From the NCBI GenBank assembly GCA_947034885.2, contig OX344752.2, positions 14,322,001 through 14,386,000 on the forward strand: a stretch of DNA of 64,000 nt, written 5' to 3'. Within the stretch, counting starts at the first letter, position 1. Every line of letters starts with the position of its first letter. The notes under the pieces were generated by a model. It was given only the letters and a program-made list of their open reading frames with translations, was not told the origin of the DNA and searched no databases. The stretch comes from Thuidium tamariscinum (Eukaryota; Streptophyta; Bryopsida; Hypnales; Thuidiaceae). Both the position numbers and the translations under genes were made by a program. Positions 23,763-34,719 of this stretch are shown here, piece by piece.

Positions 23763-26700
23763 CTACAATTCGCCCAAATGTAAACCACCATTCTCTAAAT
23801 CCTTCAAGTGAGCAGCCTTATTCAACTTAAAATTCATCTTCTTCATGGTGATGGTCTTCATTGACTTTTTCCCCTTCTTTTTCAAAACAATATTTACAAT
23901 CTCATCCACTAGAAGATCTAAAGGATCTTCAAATGCCAAAACAAGGAAGCCTTTTGAAAAAAAGCCATACCCAATTATTTGTCATTTCCCATATGTCGTG
24001 CAATGAAAAAGGTGTTTTGCCTTAAAGCATAAAACATTGCCCTGCTTTGGGGTAAAACTAATCTTCAATTTAGGAAATGCAAACAAAGATGAGTTTGTCT
24101 TCACCACCACCTAATTTGAAGAAAAAAAATTAAACATTTTTAATTCAAAAATTTAATAAAGTCAAAATTCAAAAAATTAATAAGAATATTCAATAAATTG
24201 ACAATTATACCTTCTTCAATACCTTCCTTGAGTTATAAAATGAATCTCAAGTCATAGTCATCTTGATCGATATGTGACTTATAATTGTAGTTCTTCGTCA
24301 CAACAAATGAAGTGAATAGGGTTATGTAGATAACCTAGCTGGAATTAAATTTTGACCTTTGGTGTAGATTTTTATCACTAAATTTTGGATTTGGGGAAGC
24401 CTAATTGTACATTTGTGCTTCAAGTCTGTAATTTTTAGTGATATTTTGATCAATTTGGAGTCGGATTTTTAAGTTCTTTTAGAAATTTGTGATAGAGGTG
24501 TGGATTTCCAAATTGTAGAGTCTGTTGGAGAAGTCAGTTTCCAACTAGGTAGTGGTTGGATAGGTGAGATTCAATCCTAGTTGGGAATTTTTGTTGTGGT
24601 CTTTAAGTTGATGGAACCAATCATTGATTAGTCAAAATGTTTTCAAGTAGTTAGTGTTTGTAGTTAATTGTAAGGAAGATGGTTTGTTTGATTTATAAGT
24701 TCTAATTGGAAGTCAGTTGGTATAGTTGAGGTTATCTCTCTCTCCCCCAATTCTATTAGTTTCAATTCTCTTGTCATTTTTGTTTATTCACTTGCAAAGA
24801 GATAGCGGTGAGTCCCAAACTGGTAGGCTGCATTTTTTGTGTTTTCATGTGTGTTTGTTTTGCTTTTATGTATTTGTTTCCTAGTCGAGAGGGAGGGGGA
24901 GATGGAATTAATTTTTCCTATAATTTTGAAATGTTTGGAAGATCAAGAGTTTGTGAATGAACAGAAAGTTAATTTGAGTTAAGTTGAAATTCAAAAACTT
25001 GTGTAGATCTAATTGGGAAGTACTAAGTGATTAATTTAGAGTGTTCAATTTAGGAGAAGAATGTGAGAACTAAATTACAAATAGAAATAAATAAAATGAT
25101 GGAATTAATTTAGCCATATGTTAGATCTGTGAGACATTGAAAAAATTTGATAAAATATTTAAAGGTGATTTGTTCATCAATTTGGCATGTAAATGAAGAA
25201 ATATTTTGTACTAATTGTGGTCATAATGTAAGGAGTTGAATGCTTCGTATCTATATAAAATTGATTGAGAATTTGTGTATCCAAGTTGCATGTGAATGGA
25301 AATGAGTGAGTGAATTGTTTAATTCAATTTGGATGTGTATTATCATGGACATGTGAATGCGTGCTTTTGGCTTGTATGTATAATCTGATTCAGATTGGAT
25401 GTGTGGGCTATTTGCAATAACAAGTTCCAATTTGAAGTTTAGAAAGGGAACTAGTTGTAATATTTTCAAATTTGATTCGATTAGGAGTAAATGATTGTTA
25501 ATAAAAATAAAAGATAAATTCCAAGTTGGTGGTTTTACTATAAGTAAAGTGATAAGACTAATTTGGTGAATAAGTATTAAGAAGTCAAATCAGAGATTGA
25601 AGATTCTGTAATCTTTGATGGAAAAAAAAAGAATAAATTGAAAAGAATTAAACTAAGTTGGAATCTCAAGAATATATTAAGCTGTACCTAGTTGCAAACT
25701 GATTTGGAATTGTTGTACCTTAGCCAATACTACTAAATTGTGAAGAACCGATTTGGAGATAAAGGAGTAGAAAATAGAAGATAAAAGAAAAATAAATAAA
25801 CAAAGAATTGAAGATTATTTGTTTAATAATTTGAGAAAATATTCTAACCTTTGTGGCCATTAAAAGTGGAGAGACAAATTGTGAAATTAGATTCAATGCA
25901 AGGAAAAATATATTGTTTATGGTTAAAGAATAATTTACTTCATTTTCTATAATTGCAATGGTCCGAATAGGAGTTAATTAGAAGTGTCCTCTTTAACAAG
26001 CCTCCCTAGGAAAAGTTTCACTATTAGCCTTGGGTTTTGTTTTATTCTAATTTAATACCAAAACTTATCTATAGGATCTACCAAGACTAACATCACCATC
26101 AACAAATCCCTCCACATCTATAATCTTCTTCAAGTACTTAAAAACACATAAATAAATCACTCCAACCGCATCAAAATAAACTTGGCTAATTCAAGTGCTA
26201 GCTTACGTATGTTTACATTTTTGTAATGGTACCTATAGAATAAAATAAAACAACCAAATACAAATATTTAAAAAAAATTATAATAAAAAAAATCAATAAA
26301 TTCATAAAAATAAAAATAAATTTATTTATAAAAATACTTTCTATTAAAAAGGTTTAAAAACATACCACCCAAGATGTTCCATTCTCCAACTGCAAACCAA
26401 AAGCCTTTATTTTAATTTCTTCTTTTTTCTCCAACCAGTCGACTTTATCCTCATTCTTCTCAAAATAAGATGTCATTTTAGCCATGATGACTAACTCCTC
26501 TATCGTAAAAATATCATCCTGTAAGTTTGCAAAGAATCTATTCGTTAGAAGATTTTCTTGTAAAGTAATAAGAGACTCTATGCGAGTAAAACTTGACATC
26601 TGAAGATTTAAACTAAGGTTGATTGATTTCAAATCAACCAACTAAACTTTCAAAAATTTCAAAAATTTCAAAACTTCTTGCTGAAAGTCCTTTTCTCTTC

Positions 26701-27085
26701 CTCTACTAATAGCTTTCTTAAACAAAGCATGATCTTTAATATGAGTGAACACTAATTTGACTTTTCACTCTATAAGACCATGCTTGTGATAATACAACTA
26801 ATAGTCTTCCTCCACTTTAAAAATGTCATGTATATTTAAAGTAAGCATTAAGCTTTCAACGGTTTAGTTGTTGATATGTTTAGTACAAATGAAGTGAATT
26901 CTTATTTTTTTGGATTGATTGGAACATATACCTTGCAATAACTGCAATATTTTTAGGCCTAAACTACTTTCCACAAAAAATTTCAAAAACTGTCATATAA
27001 CAATCCCTTCAAAATGTTTACCATCAACTTCTTCATTTAGCTTCCTTTTCTTTGCCACATCTTTTTTATCTTTGTTTTTATCCAT
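23763..27085 (-). pseudogene. 2OG-Fe(II) dioxygenase-like (TET/JBP-type) gene relic
   Basis: A minus-strand gene from an ATG at 27085 (MDKNKDKKDVAKKRKL...) to a stop at 23765. The first exon (27085-about 26366) keeps one frame through several stops (about 27000, 26862, 26800, 26770, 26640). A possible small exon lies near 26200-26060. The next clear exon, about 24325-24211, reads NYNYKSHIDQDDYDLRFIL, where H-x-D (SHID) matches the iron-binding motif of double-stranded beta-helix dioxygenases. The last exon, 24110-23763, reads FTPKQGNVLCFKAKHLFHCT with the distal His, then IIGYGFFSKGFLVLAFEDP and a Lys-rich tail. This order resembles the oxygenase domain of TET/JBP proteins, which oxidise methylated or unmodified pyrimidines in DNA. 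One stop breaks each of the last two exons. The fold call is moderately sure; the TET/JBP subgroup is an inference. Confidence 0.5.
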
Positions 27086-27676
27086 TCTACAATAAATACA
27101 ATACAATGTTAATAAAATAAATAAATCATTTACTTATATTACTTATAAATTTCAATCACTATTAGAACATGTTTGTTAAAATATAGGAATTAAGAGGAGC
27201 TTTTGGCTAGGGTAGTTTGTAACAATATGCAACGTATTAGTACTTTTCTCCAACCTTTCAATAAGCAATAGTCTACCGCCCTCATGCAATGTAGGTGAGA
27301 TTTCTTGCTTAACCAAGTCTTTCACCTATCTTATGCCCCAACTAAACACTAGATATTTCTATAAATAACTATAATTCAAATTAAAATAATTAATACAACA
27401 ATTTTATTATATAATAAGATGAAAACTTTCAAAAAAACAAGAATAAAAATAACAAATCTATGCAAACTTGTTAATTTAATTATATAAGGTCATGTCATAG
27501 GGCAAAGTTATGAAATGATGTCATTCTTCTAAATCGTCCTTGGTTCTACACAATGTGCAACACTTCAAGATTATGACACGATAAATAGTCTACTTACGGA
27601 TCCAACAATAGATTTAGAATTTTAAAACTAACTAAAATGTAGATTCTAGAAATAGGTTATTATAGAAAAGAATATA

Positions 27677-27883
27677 CACAAGAAGAAAATTGGCCAAAAC
27701 TGTGTTTTTTTCAACATAACTGTGTCAAGTGGGTTATGTTGAAAACTGCGTTGTAAACACAGTGAAAACGCAGAAAAATGAAAATTCTATATTTTTCTGT
27801 GTTTTCACTGTGTTTACAACGCAGTTTTCAACATAACCCACTTGACGCAATTATGTTAGAAAAAACGCAATTTCCTTCTAGTG
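27677..27883. mobile_element. Foldback CACTA-type MITE with ATA target duplication
   Basis: Nearly the whole 207 bp is one inverted repeat. The right terminus complement is CACTAGAAGGAAATTG and the left is CACAAGAAGAAAATTG. Arms include GTCAAGTGGGTTATGTTGAA and ACTGCGTTGTAAACACAGTG, with a short loop near 27780. Flanking ATA at 27674-27676 and 27884-27886 fits the 3-bp duplication of CACTA transposition. Confidence 0.8.
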
Positions 27884-27886
27884 ATA

Positions 27887-28495
27887 GTAGTCCTTCAAAA
27901 TAGAAATCATGAATCATTGTCCAAACAATCCAATAACGATTAATTCCAGATCTACAAAAAGTCTAAGACAATACAGAAGTCATCCAAAAGTTTAGAAAAA
28001 AAACAATCCGTTGAGGCATACCTTAGCAATTTTCACAAGTTGATCATAATTGTTATGATTGTACAAAAATGAATCCTTTTACAGAATTTGCAATTTAGGA
28101 TATAAAAGACTATTAGGCCCAAAATAGATTTGAAAAGAAAGACTCAAGGTATGGACATGAACAATAGTTATGGTGTACTTACCATGCTAGTAAATAAGTA
28201 CCTTAAGCTCCACATGTTGAGATAATAGTCATAGTTTTGAAGATTGATTAGTAACTCATGCCCTTTGAAATATCTGGTTTACAAAAGGATCAAAACAAGA
28301 AAATAAAAACATGAAATCGAACTTGCCAACACTCAAATACAATACAAGTTCAATCACTCGCGCAACACTCAAATCATTCAACAAATAAATAGCCAAATAA
28401 AAAAGAAATTGATTTGATCGATAACCACAACAAGAGTTCTAAATAATGCAAAGAGCATTTTCTAAAACTGTAAAAGTTTGCAAGATTTTGAAATC
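27887..28495. other. Gene-free AT-rich spacer
   Basis: No coherent frame and no repeat structure seen. Confidence 0.4.
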
Positions 28496-29109
28496 ACTAC
28501 ACTAAAAAGGGTATTTAGTGTTGACAACACTATTTGCAAACCATGACACTAAATAACATTTACCCTACTAAAGTAAGTAACACTAAATGTAATTTCTAAC
28601 ACTAAAAGTACTCTATGGTAAATCTGAAATATGAAGAGGTTTACATTTAGTTTTAGAAGGTAAAAAAAGAAGTTGAAATTGCTGCAACAAGGAGCAATGG
28701 AGCAAGCGGGAGCGGGAATACGCGGGAGATTCAAACCGCTCACGGGAGGCGGGAATGCGGGAGTATACCCCCCCCCAAAAAAAAGAAATCACACTCAAGG
28801 AATTGTAAGTGCAGAGAAGCGGGACAACAATAGAGGAGAAGAAGCCAAGTTGGAAGCAAGGTAACCAAGTCGGAATGGAAGAGAGGCCCAAAAGGCTACA
28901 TACAAGGTAAGGTTGCAAAAGTAGATTGCAAAGGAAGTCCAGAGAAGAAGTCTAAAGAAGGAGATGACAAAAGTGAAGACAACACAAAGGCGGCGCATTG
29001 AAGTTTAGCACTACACTAATCATCCTAAAATTGACATTTAGTGTAGGGTCAAGTAGGGTGGTAATTACACTAAATGTAATCCAACACTAAATATCCTTTT
29101 TAGTGTAGT
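28496..29109. mobile_element. ACTACACTAAAAAGG-family MITE, long copy
   Basis: Terminal inverted repeats ACTACACTAAAAAGGGTATT and (complement of right end) ACTACACTAAAAAGGATATT extend 28 bp with one mismatch. Subterminal regions carry repeated (A)ACACTAAAT and ATTTAGTGT motifs in both orientations. The same family occurs at 41110-41435 in the golgin gene. This copy has about 290 bp more, a GC-rich block (about 28680-28980) with a C9/A8 homopolymer. Open frames within it are not coding. Confidence 0.78.
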
Positions 29110-29234
29110 AGAAAATTTGTCTACTTCTATTGTTTTAATCGCGTGGATGATCAATAAATTTTTGTTAATCAACAAAAATTTGTTGATCATCCATGCAATT
29201 AAAACAATAGAAGTAGACAAATTTTCTACTAGTG
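29103..29234. mobile_element. Palindromic CACTA-type MITE abutting the previous one
   Basis: The right terminus complement is CACTAGTAGAAAATTTGTC. The left arm GTAGTAGAAAATTTGTC pairs with it, and pairing continues through TACTTCTATTGTTTTAAT to a centre near 29168 (TTGTTAATCAACAA). The first 7 bp overlap the end of the neighbouring MITE, suggesting insertion at or in its terminus. Confidence 0.7.
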
Positions 29235-29521
29235 AATAGAGGCCAATCTGAAATAGAATGGGAAGGACATATTCAAGTTCACATCTTGCAAACCAAAGTT
29301 TATCTCAATTCTTCTAACTAAGCTGATTCCTCTGCAACTCGCTACATCTTCCAAAAATTCCAATTCTAAATTAAATATGTCAAAATGATAGCAAATGGTA
29401 CCTTCTAATTGGCCAAAGTAAACCTATATACCAACGTGATTGTAGTTTCAATGTTGTAAAACCCTAACCTTGATTCGAACCAAAGTCGAACAACTTGTAG
29501 AAACAAAAAATTAAGCATTTT

Positions 29522-30040
29522 TCAACAACTTCCTATATAGTCAACTGTATTTGCTTCTAATGCTTCTTCTTTGTCAATCTCATAGTCGTGAGTTCGGTCA
29601 TCAGACTTGGCAAGTAGAAGGCTTTTTCCTCTAAAAGTATATAGGCTAATCCAAGCACTATCGATTGTGAGCTTGTGGGCAATAGGTTTAGTTATTGCTT
29701 GCTTTGAAACAATAATATGACATCTTCCGACTACTCTATGATTTCGATGAAGTAGGTAAAAACTGTCATTGTGATGGGCATCATCATCATTATCAATGCA
29801 TTCAACTAGTAGGTTTGTATACTTACATCCGTTTTGTTGATCGCCCAGTTCTAGTCATTCCCAGTCAAAGTAGTGACAATTGTCTTCATCATTACTTTCT
29901 TGTTTCACTCTGAAATCTTCTTCATTATAGTCAGCTTGGCTTGAACCCAAATCGTGAGGTTTTTCCCATTTGCTAGTCTTGCTACCTTTATTTTCATTGG
30001 ACATACCTTCATAATCCGGATTTGAGGACTCCATTAGCAA
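29522..30040 (-). pseudogene. Unidentified acidic protein relic
   Basis: From an ATG at 30040 the minus strand stays open to a stop at 29522 except for one TGA at about 29855. The N-terminal part is acidic (NEEDFRVKQESNDEDN). The C-terminal part is compact and looks folded: GRCHIIVSKQAITKPIAHKL then SAWISLYTFRGKSLLLAKSD. No family recognised. It is on the same strand as, and upstream of, the dioxygenase-like relic. Whether it is a 5' exon of that gene or a separate one cannot be told. Confidence 0.4.
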
Positions 30041-31843
30041 ACCCTACAAAGATCACTTCAGATTAGAAGAAGGCTTCATACAAATAATCATATTCTACAA
30101 TAAAAATCTACAACAACAACTTGCTATTCATACTAGGAAAATATGTCTCAAATGCAGATGCAACTTTGTTAGTAACCTTTGCCAATCATATGCATGTGTA
30201 AGCTTCAAGTTTGAGGAAATAACCTGTTGATTCTTTTGCAATACATTAAAAGACTCTACTGTTTTCCTACTATAATAATTTTTTTGCAAATTCTAAATAC
30301 TCTTGGAAATTTGTTGAATTGTTTCACAATTTAATGAGACCTTTGTAATTGAAATGAAGGTAAAATGCGTGGGACCCTTAATCTGATTTTAATTTTTGCT
30401 TTAAGTAGAAGCCATCATTATCTTCTTCATTGCTATAAAGATTCTTTCCTCAAAAGATGGGCTCTTGTAAGTCTTGTATGCTGGTTCATGAAGCTCTTTA
30501 AGGTGATTAGCATTGGTTATTAATATGTTTGATTCATTGCTCTTAAAATAGATGTTAATTACATGTGTCTATCCCATCATTAGAAGATAAATGAGGCTCT
30601 AAAAAGGCTACAAATTATCTACACATTCTCAAACTTGGGAGCTTTCTTGAATTGAAAATATACCAGTATACATAAGCAACTGAGGTCGTTGAGACTTTGC
30701 TTAAACATTATAAATAAAAATAAAAAGGGTTGCGAGTTATCTACACGTTCTCAAATTTGGAAGCTCCATTGAATTGAAAATATGCTTGCAGACATAAGTA
30801 GCTAATAAGGTAGTTGGGACTTTGACTCGTCACAATTTTTTTTTAAATCATATTTTAATTTTTTTTAATAAAAAAATGCTTGACTTGTGTAGGTAGGATG
30901 CTTGCTTGTGAAGGTTGACTTGTCAGTCTAGAGAGACAAGTGTGCTTGTTTGGCCTTTCAAGGTAGGGTACTTGACCTTCTAAGTCAAGCCTACTGCTTG
31001 GCCTTTCAAGGCGGGCCTAACTAATTTTTTTAACTTTTCAATAAATATTTCAATATTCTATTCTCAATATAGGAAACGCGGCCAAAACAACTATTTTTGA
31101 GGCTTCATTTTGCTTTTATGGTGTTCACAATCTAGATGTCGGGTTCTTCACCAAATGTAATAGTTTAGTGCAAGTGCCAATTCTCATTATCAAATATTCA
31201 TTGCACAACTACCATTGCATTTTAAATGGATTCTCTATAGCTTATTCTCCACCCACTAGCCAGATATAAATCAACACTTGTAATCCTCTAATTCACTTGA
31301 ATAATATAGACAACTCATTCATCATCCATCATGTATCCATTGAAGAACCACAGACTTTCCGTTTAGAGCCTTTTATAGGGTCAATTTGAGGAGGAGAGGC
31401 AAAATTTGAGCCACCTCCTATACGTTGCTTCACAATGTACTAAAAATGTAGACTTAATTGCTAATCATTAGTCATCAAATGTAAATTATTCACAATCTAC
31501 TTGTGTAATTGTCTATTATGTCACAAGAAATTGCATGTAAATAGGTATGAAAATTAGGTTATAAGTAAATGAATACTCTAGGCTACTTTTGCTATGTTTT
31601 TTTGAATATCCTGAAATACTAAAAGTAATCCAAATTTTTAAAGACACAAAAAGTTGTCTTTCAAAGTTCAATTTACAATAATAATTTATTGGAGACCTCC
31701 TAAGTATAAATTATAAATGATGGTCCCATATATTACATCTATATTGTTGGATTTGCTATTATAGTTTTTTTGTATTTATCAATAAATTTTTTTACCACAA
31801 ATTAAAAGTTTTTTTTATGATTAGAGAGCCTTGGGAGATTTTT
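30041..31843. other. Gene-free stretch
   Basis: AT-rich. A duplicated phrase (TGCGAGTTATCTACACGTTCTC versus ACAAATTATCTACACATTCTC) occurs about 120 bp apart (30608-30740), and short CTTG/AAGG-rich repeats at 30880-31020. No gene. Confidence 0.4.
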
Positions 31844-32709
31844 TTAACCCTTAAACGACAAGATCCATTGCCATCTGGTCAAACATCATGTCTAAGGTGA
31901 ATTTAGCATATTAGATTGCCTTCAAATATTGATCTTATATTTTTATTACTTCAAACTATAGATTATATAATATTAGGAGAAATTTCAATTGATTTTGTAA
32001 AAAATTGTAATTGTTATTATTTTTGTTGCAAAAACTAGAAATAAATAAGTAAAAATAGCAGAAATGATCCAAATTATTTGAAATTTTCTCAAGAGGTACA
32101 AGTAGCAATGGATATTAGTGTATAAAATTTTCAATTGATTATTCTATTTTTAAAACCCCAAACAACTATGACAAAGACCTTGAAGTAATATTTGCCTATT
32201 AAACCAAATATTTACCTACTTTATTTAATAGATGTATAAAAACTTGATATTTTTTGCTAATAGAAAATTAAACTTCCTATTTACTCAAAAAATTTCAAAT
32301 TTATTGATGAAATCTACAAATTATTGTGATTTTTTAAAATTAAGGATAAAAAATAATTACATTAGTTAGAATATATATTATAATAATTTCAAAATTTTAC
32401 CACTAATGAAGATAAGAATGGAGAAATTAATTTTTTAATTTAAGTTGAAAATACATTTTAAAAGAAAAAAATATGAATGAAAATACAATGAATTGTGTTT
32501 TTTGGATTTTAACACATAGAGCTTGCAATTGCAATAACTTTTTCAATTTTTGGATTTTTTTCAAAATTTCAAGTTGAAATCAAAAGAAAACTTGTCAAGC
32601 TTCATTTTCTTAGTCAAAGTCAAATTCCAAAAATGGTTATATTTAAAGCTAGAATCAAGGTTGACCAAGGCGCATCCACTTTTTGGATGCATATGCGTTT
32701 AAGGGTTAA
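31844..32709. mobile_element. TTAACCC-family element
   Basis: Left end TTAACCCTTAAACGAC. The complement of the right end is TTAACCCTTAAACGCA, with 14 perfect bases. The interior is AT-rich and non-coding. The right terminus overlaps the left terminus of the next family member in the palindrome AAGGGTTAACCCTT (32701-32714). Confidence 0.65.
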
Positions 32710-33448
32710 CCCTTGAACGACCAAGTTGCATTTTTTGGCAACATAGCAATTTTGGGTAGCTCACTTCAAGTGCAATTTTTTTTTTCTTTGAAATTTTCAC
32801 ACAACATGTGTCCAAAGAGTGTCTTTAAGGCCCAACAATTTTCATAATTTTTGACTACATTGTTAAAAAGTTACTGCATGATATGTGATTTTCTTAATCT
32901 CTGGGCAATTTGGGCAATTCCAAAAACTTCTTTGAAAATCACTTTTTAAAAAAATAAAAAAATAGAAATTGGTTCTTTAGAAATATATGTACGTGGGAAG
33001 CTTTGAATCACTCTATATGGATTGATGAAGAGAAAGTTACGAGAAGTTTTAGTTTGCAAGTAGGTGTGGAGTCTTTGAAAACCATATCTATCCACAAACT
33101 AAAACTCCTGACAACTTTCTCTTCATTAATCCAAATAAAATGATTCAAAACTTCCCACTTACATATATTTCTAAAGAACCAATTTCAATTTTTTATTTTT
33201 TGAGAAAGTAATTTTTAGAGAAGTTTTTTGAGCTGCCCAAGCTGCCCAGAGATCAAAGAAAATCACTTATTATGTAGTATCTTTTTAACAATGTAGTCAA
33301 AAGTTATGAAAATTGTTGGGCCTTAAAGATACTCCTCGGGCACATGTTTTGTGAAAATTTCAAAGAAAAAAAAAATTCCATTTGTAGTGAACTACCCAAA
33401 TTGCTATGTTGCCAAAAAACGTAGCTAGCTTGGTCCTTTAGGGGTTAA
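32706..33448. mobile_element. Large foldback element of the TTAACCC family
   Basis: The two halves are inverted copies along most of the 743 bp. TTAACCCTTGAACGACCAAG pairs with TTAACCCCTAAAGGACCAAG at the right end. TTTTTTGGCAACATAGCAAT, AAGGCCCAACAATTTTCATA, and GAAATTGGTTCTTTAGAAAT all have complements in the other half. Centre is near 33070. No coding frame. Confidence 0.8.
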
Positions 33449-33913
33449 ACAATTGAGTCTTCCCCCCCTAATCATGAAAGGAATATTATAAGGATAAATT
33501 CATACAAAAGTTGTAGTTCCTTTAAAATATTTGAGTGGAGTCATATTGGAATTTATGGTAAAGAGGGCAACTTATGAAATGCAATCCTTCTATTAAAGAA
33601 CTCAATCAACCATTGCATTAAATCATTTTTTTTACAGTGGTTTCTAATGAAAGATTTGACATTGGAGGAAGGCGTGTTACGAAAGATGAAGACTTCCTCT
33701 AAGGGAATTATCCCAAGGCTAGTGACATTGAGGGAAATTCTAGAGAAAATGATTTTCATCCAACATGTAGATATTGCCATTCAAATTACATCCAATATTT
33801 GGATGGACTATAAAAAATTCCTACAACGGGGATATGTTTTCACAATTTCTTCCTCAAGGGAGGGATTCTTTCTTTATTGAAAATGTTTTTTTTCGAAGGT
33901 TTTCTTTTTCCTT
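33449..33913. other. Spacer with an unrecognised open stretch
   Basis: 33635-33880 (+) is open and codes for a peptide containing LREILEKMIFIQHVDIAIQI. No family recognised and no splice context. It lies between two TTAACCC elements and may be a relic. Confidence 0.25.
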
Positions 33914-34132
33914 TTAACCCTTGAATGTCGATGCTAACGCCAAACATATGATGGATAACAAAGAATCTTTCATTGTGGGATGAAAGAGTAACTATCCATC
34001 CTTGGAATTATGTGTGGAAATGGGAGATCATCTACAACACTTTGACTTGCAACGAGCACTTCTGGATTTTTTTGAACGATTGATTCAAAATATTGATTTC
34101 ACGGTCACTAGAGTTTGTCCTTCAAGGGTTAA
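33914..34132. mobile_element. TTAACCC-family short element
   Basis: Left end TTAACCCTTGAATG. The right end complement TTAACCCTTGAAGG matches over 12 perfect bases. At 219 bp it is the last repeat before the golgin gene's GC-richer 5' region. Confidence 0.6.
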
Positions 34133-34719
34133 TAATTTTTTTTCTTTATCTCTTGTTGGGGAGTCTTTACGAGGTTATTTTGTTCCTTTCTCTGTGGCAG
34201 GGTGCACCTATAGGCATTTGAAGCAAAGCATAGGAAGAAGGCTCCACGCGCAAGTAGAGCGCATCATCCTTCACCATTTCCTCAGGTGGCACTGATCGCC
34301 CTTGCGTTCACGTCTACAGGCGTCTACAGGGAGCTTTCCGCTGCTCTCCTGCCCATTGTTGCTGTAGACACTCCTCCATTGCCATGGTGGTCTCTTGCCG
34401 GATTCCAACCCTAAGCGCCATAGTAACCTTTACAGCACCATCGCCTCAACCCTAGATGCCGTGTCTCTCCGGATCAACGATTTGCTTGGCAGATCGGCCC
34501 ATGCATTGCTAGGAAGCAACTGTCGTCAGGGCGGGCGATCGCGGGAGTGTGAACTGTTTTGTCTTCAGGTTGGACTCGGGGCGGGGGTTTGCGATGAGGG
34601 AGCACTGGTGTGTATTGTGATGCCGTCGACGGGGAGTTTTCGCGAGGGATTGAGGTGGAGTGAGATTGTGTGATTGCTTCGTAGGACGGGGATAGGGTAG
34701 GGACGGGAGGGAGAGAGCC
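34133..34719 (+). promoter_or_regulatory. 5' flank and probable leader of the golgin gene
   Basis: GC content rises sharply after 34200. Two telo-box-like motifs, CAACCCTAAG (34407) and CAACCCTAGA (34448), lie 270-310 bp before the ATG, as in many plant housekeeping promoters and leaders. A direct repeat, CGTCTACAGG twice, lies at 34311-34330. Open frames here are by-products of GC content. Confidence 0.4.

Noticed and set aside
28613..28918. 101-codon minus-strand frame and a 63-codon plus-strand frame
   Set aside because: Both lie inside the MITE at 28496-29109; opposing frames in a GC-rich block, with no domain.
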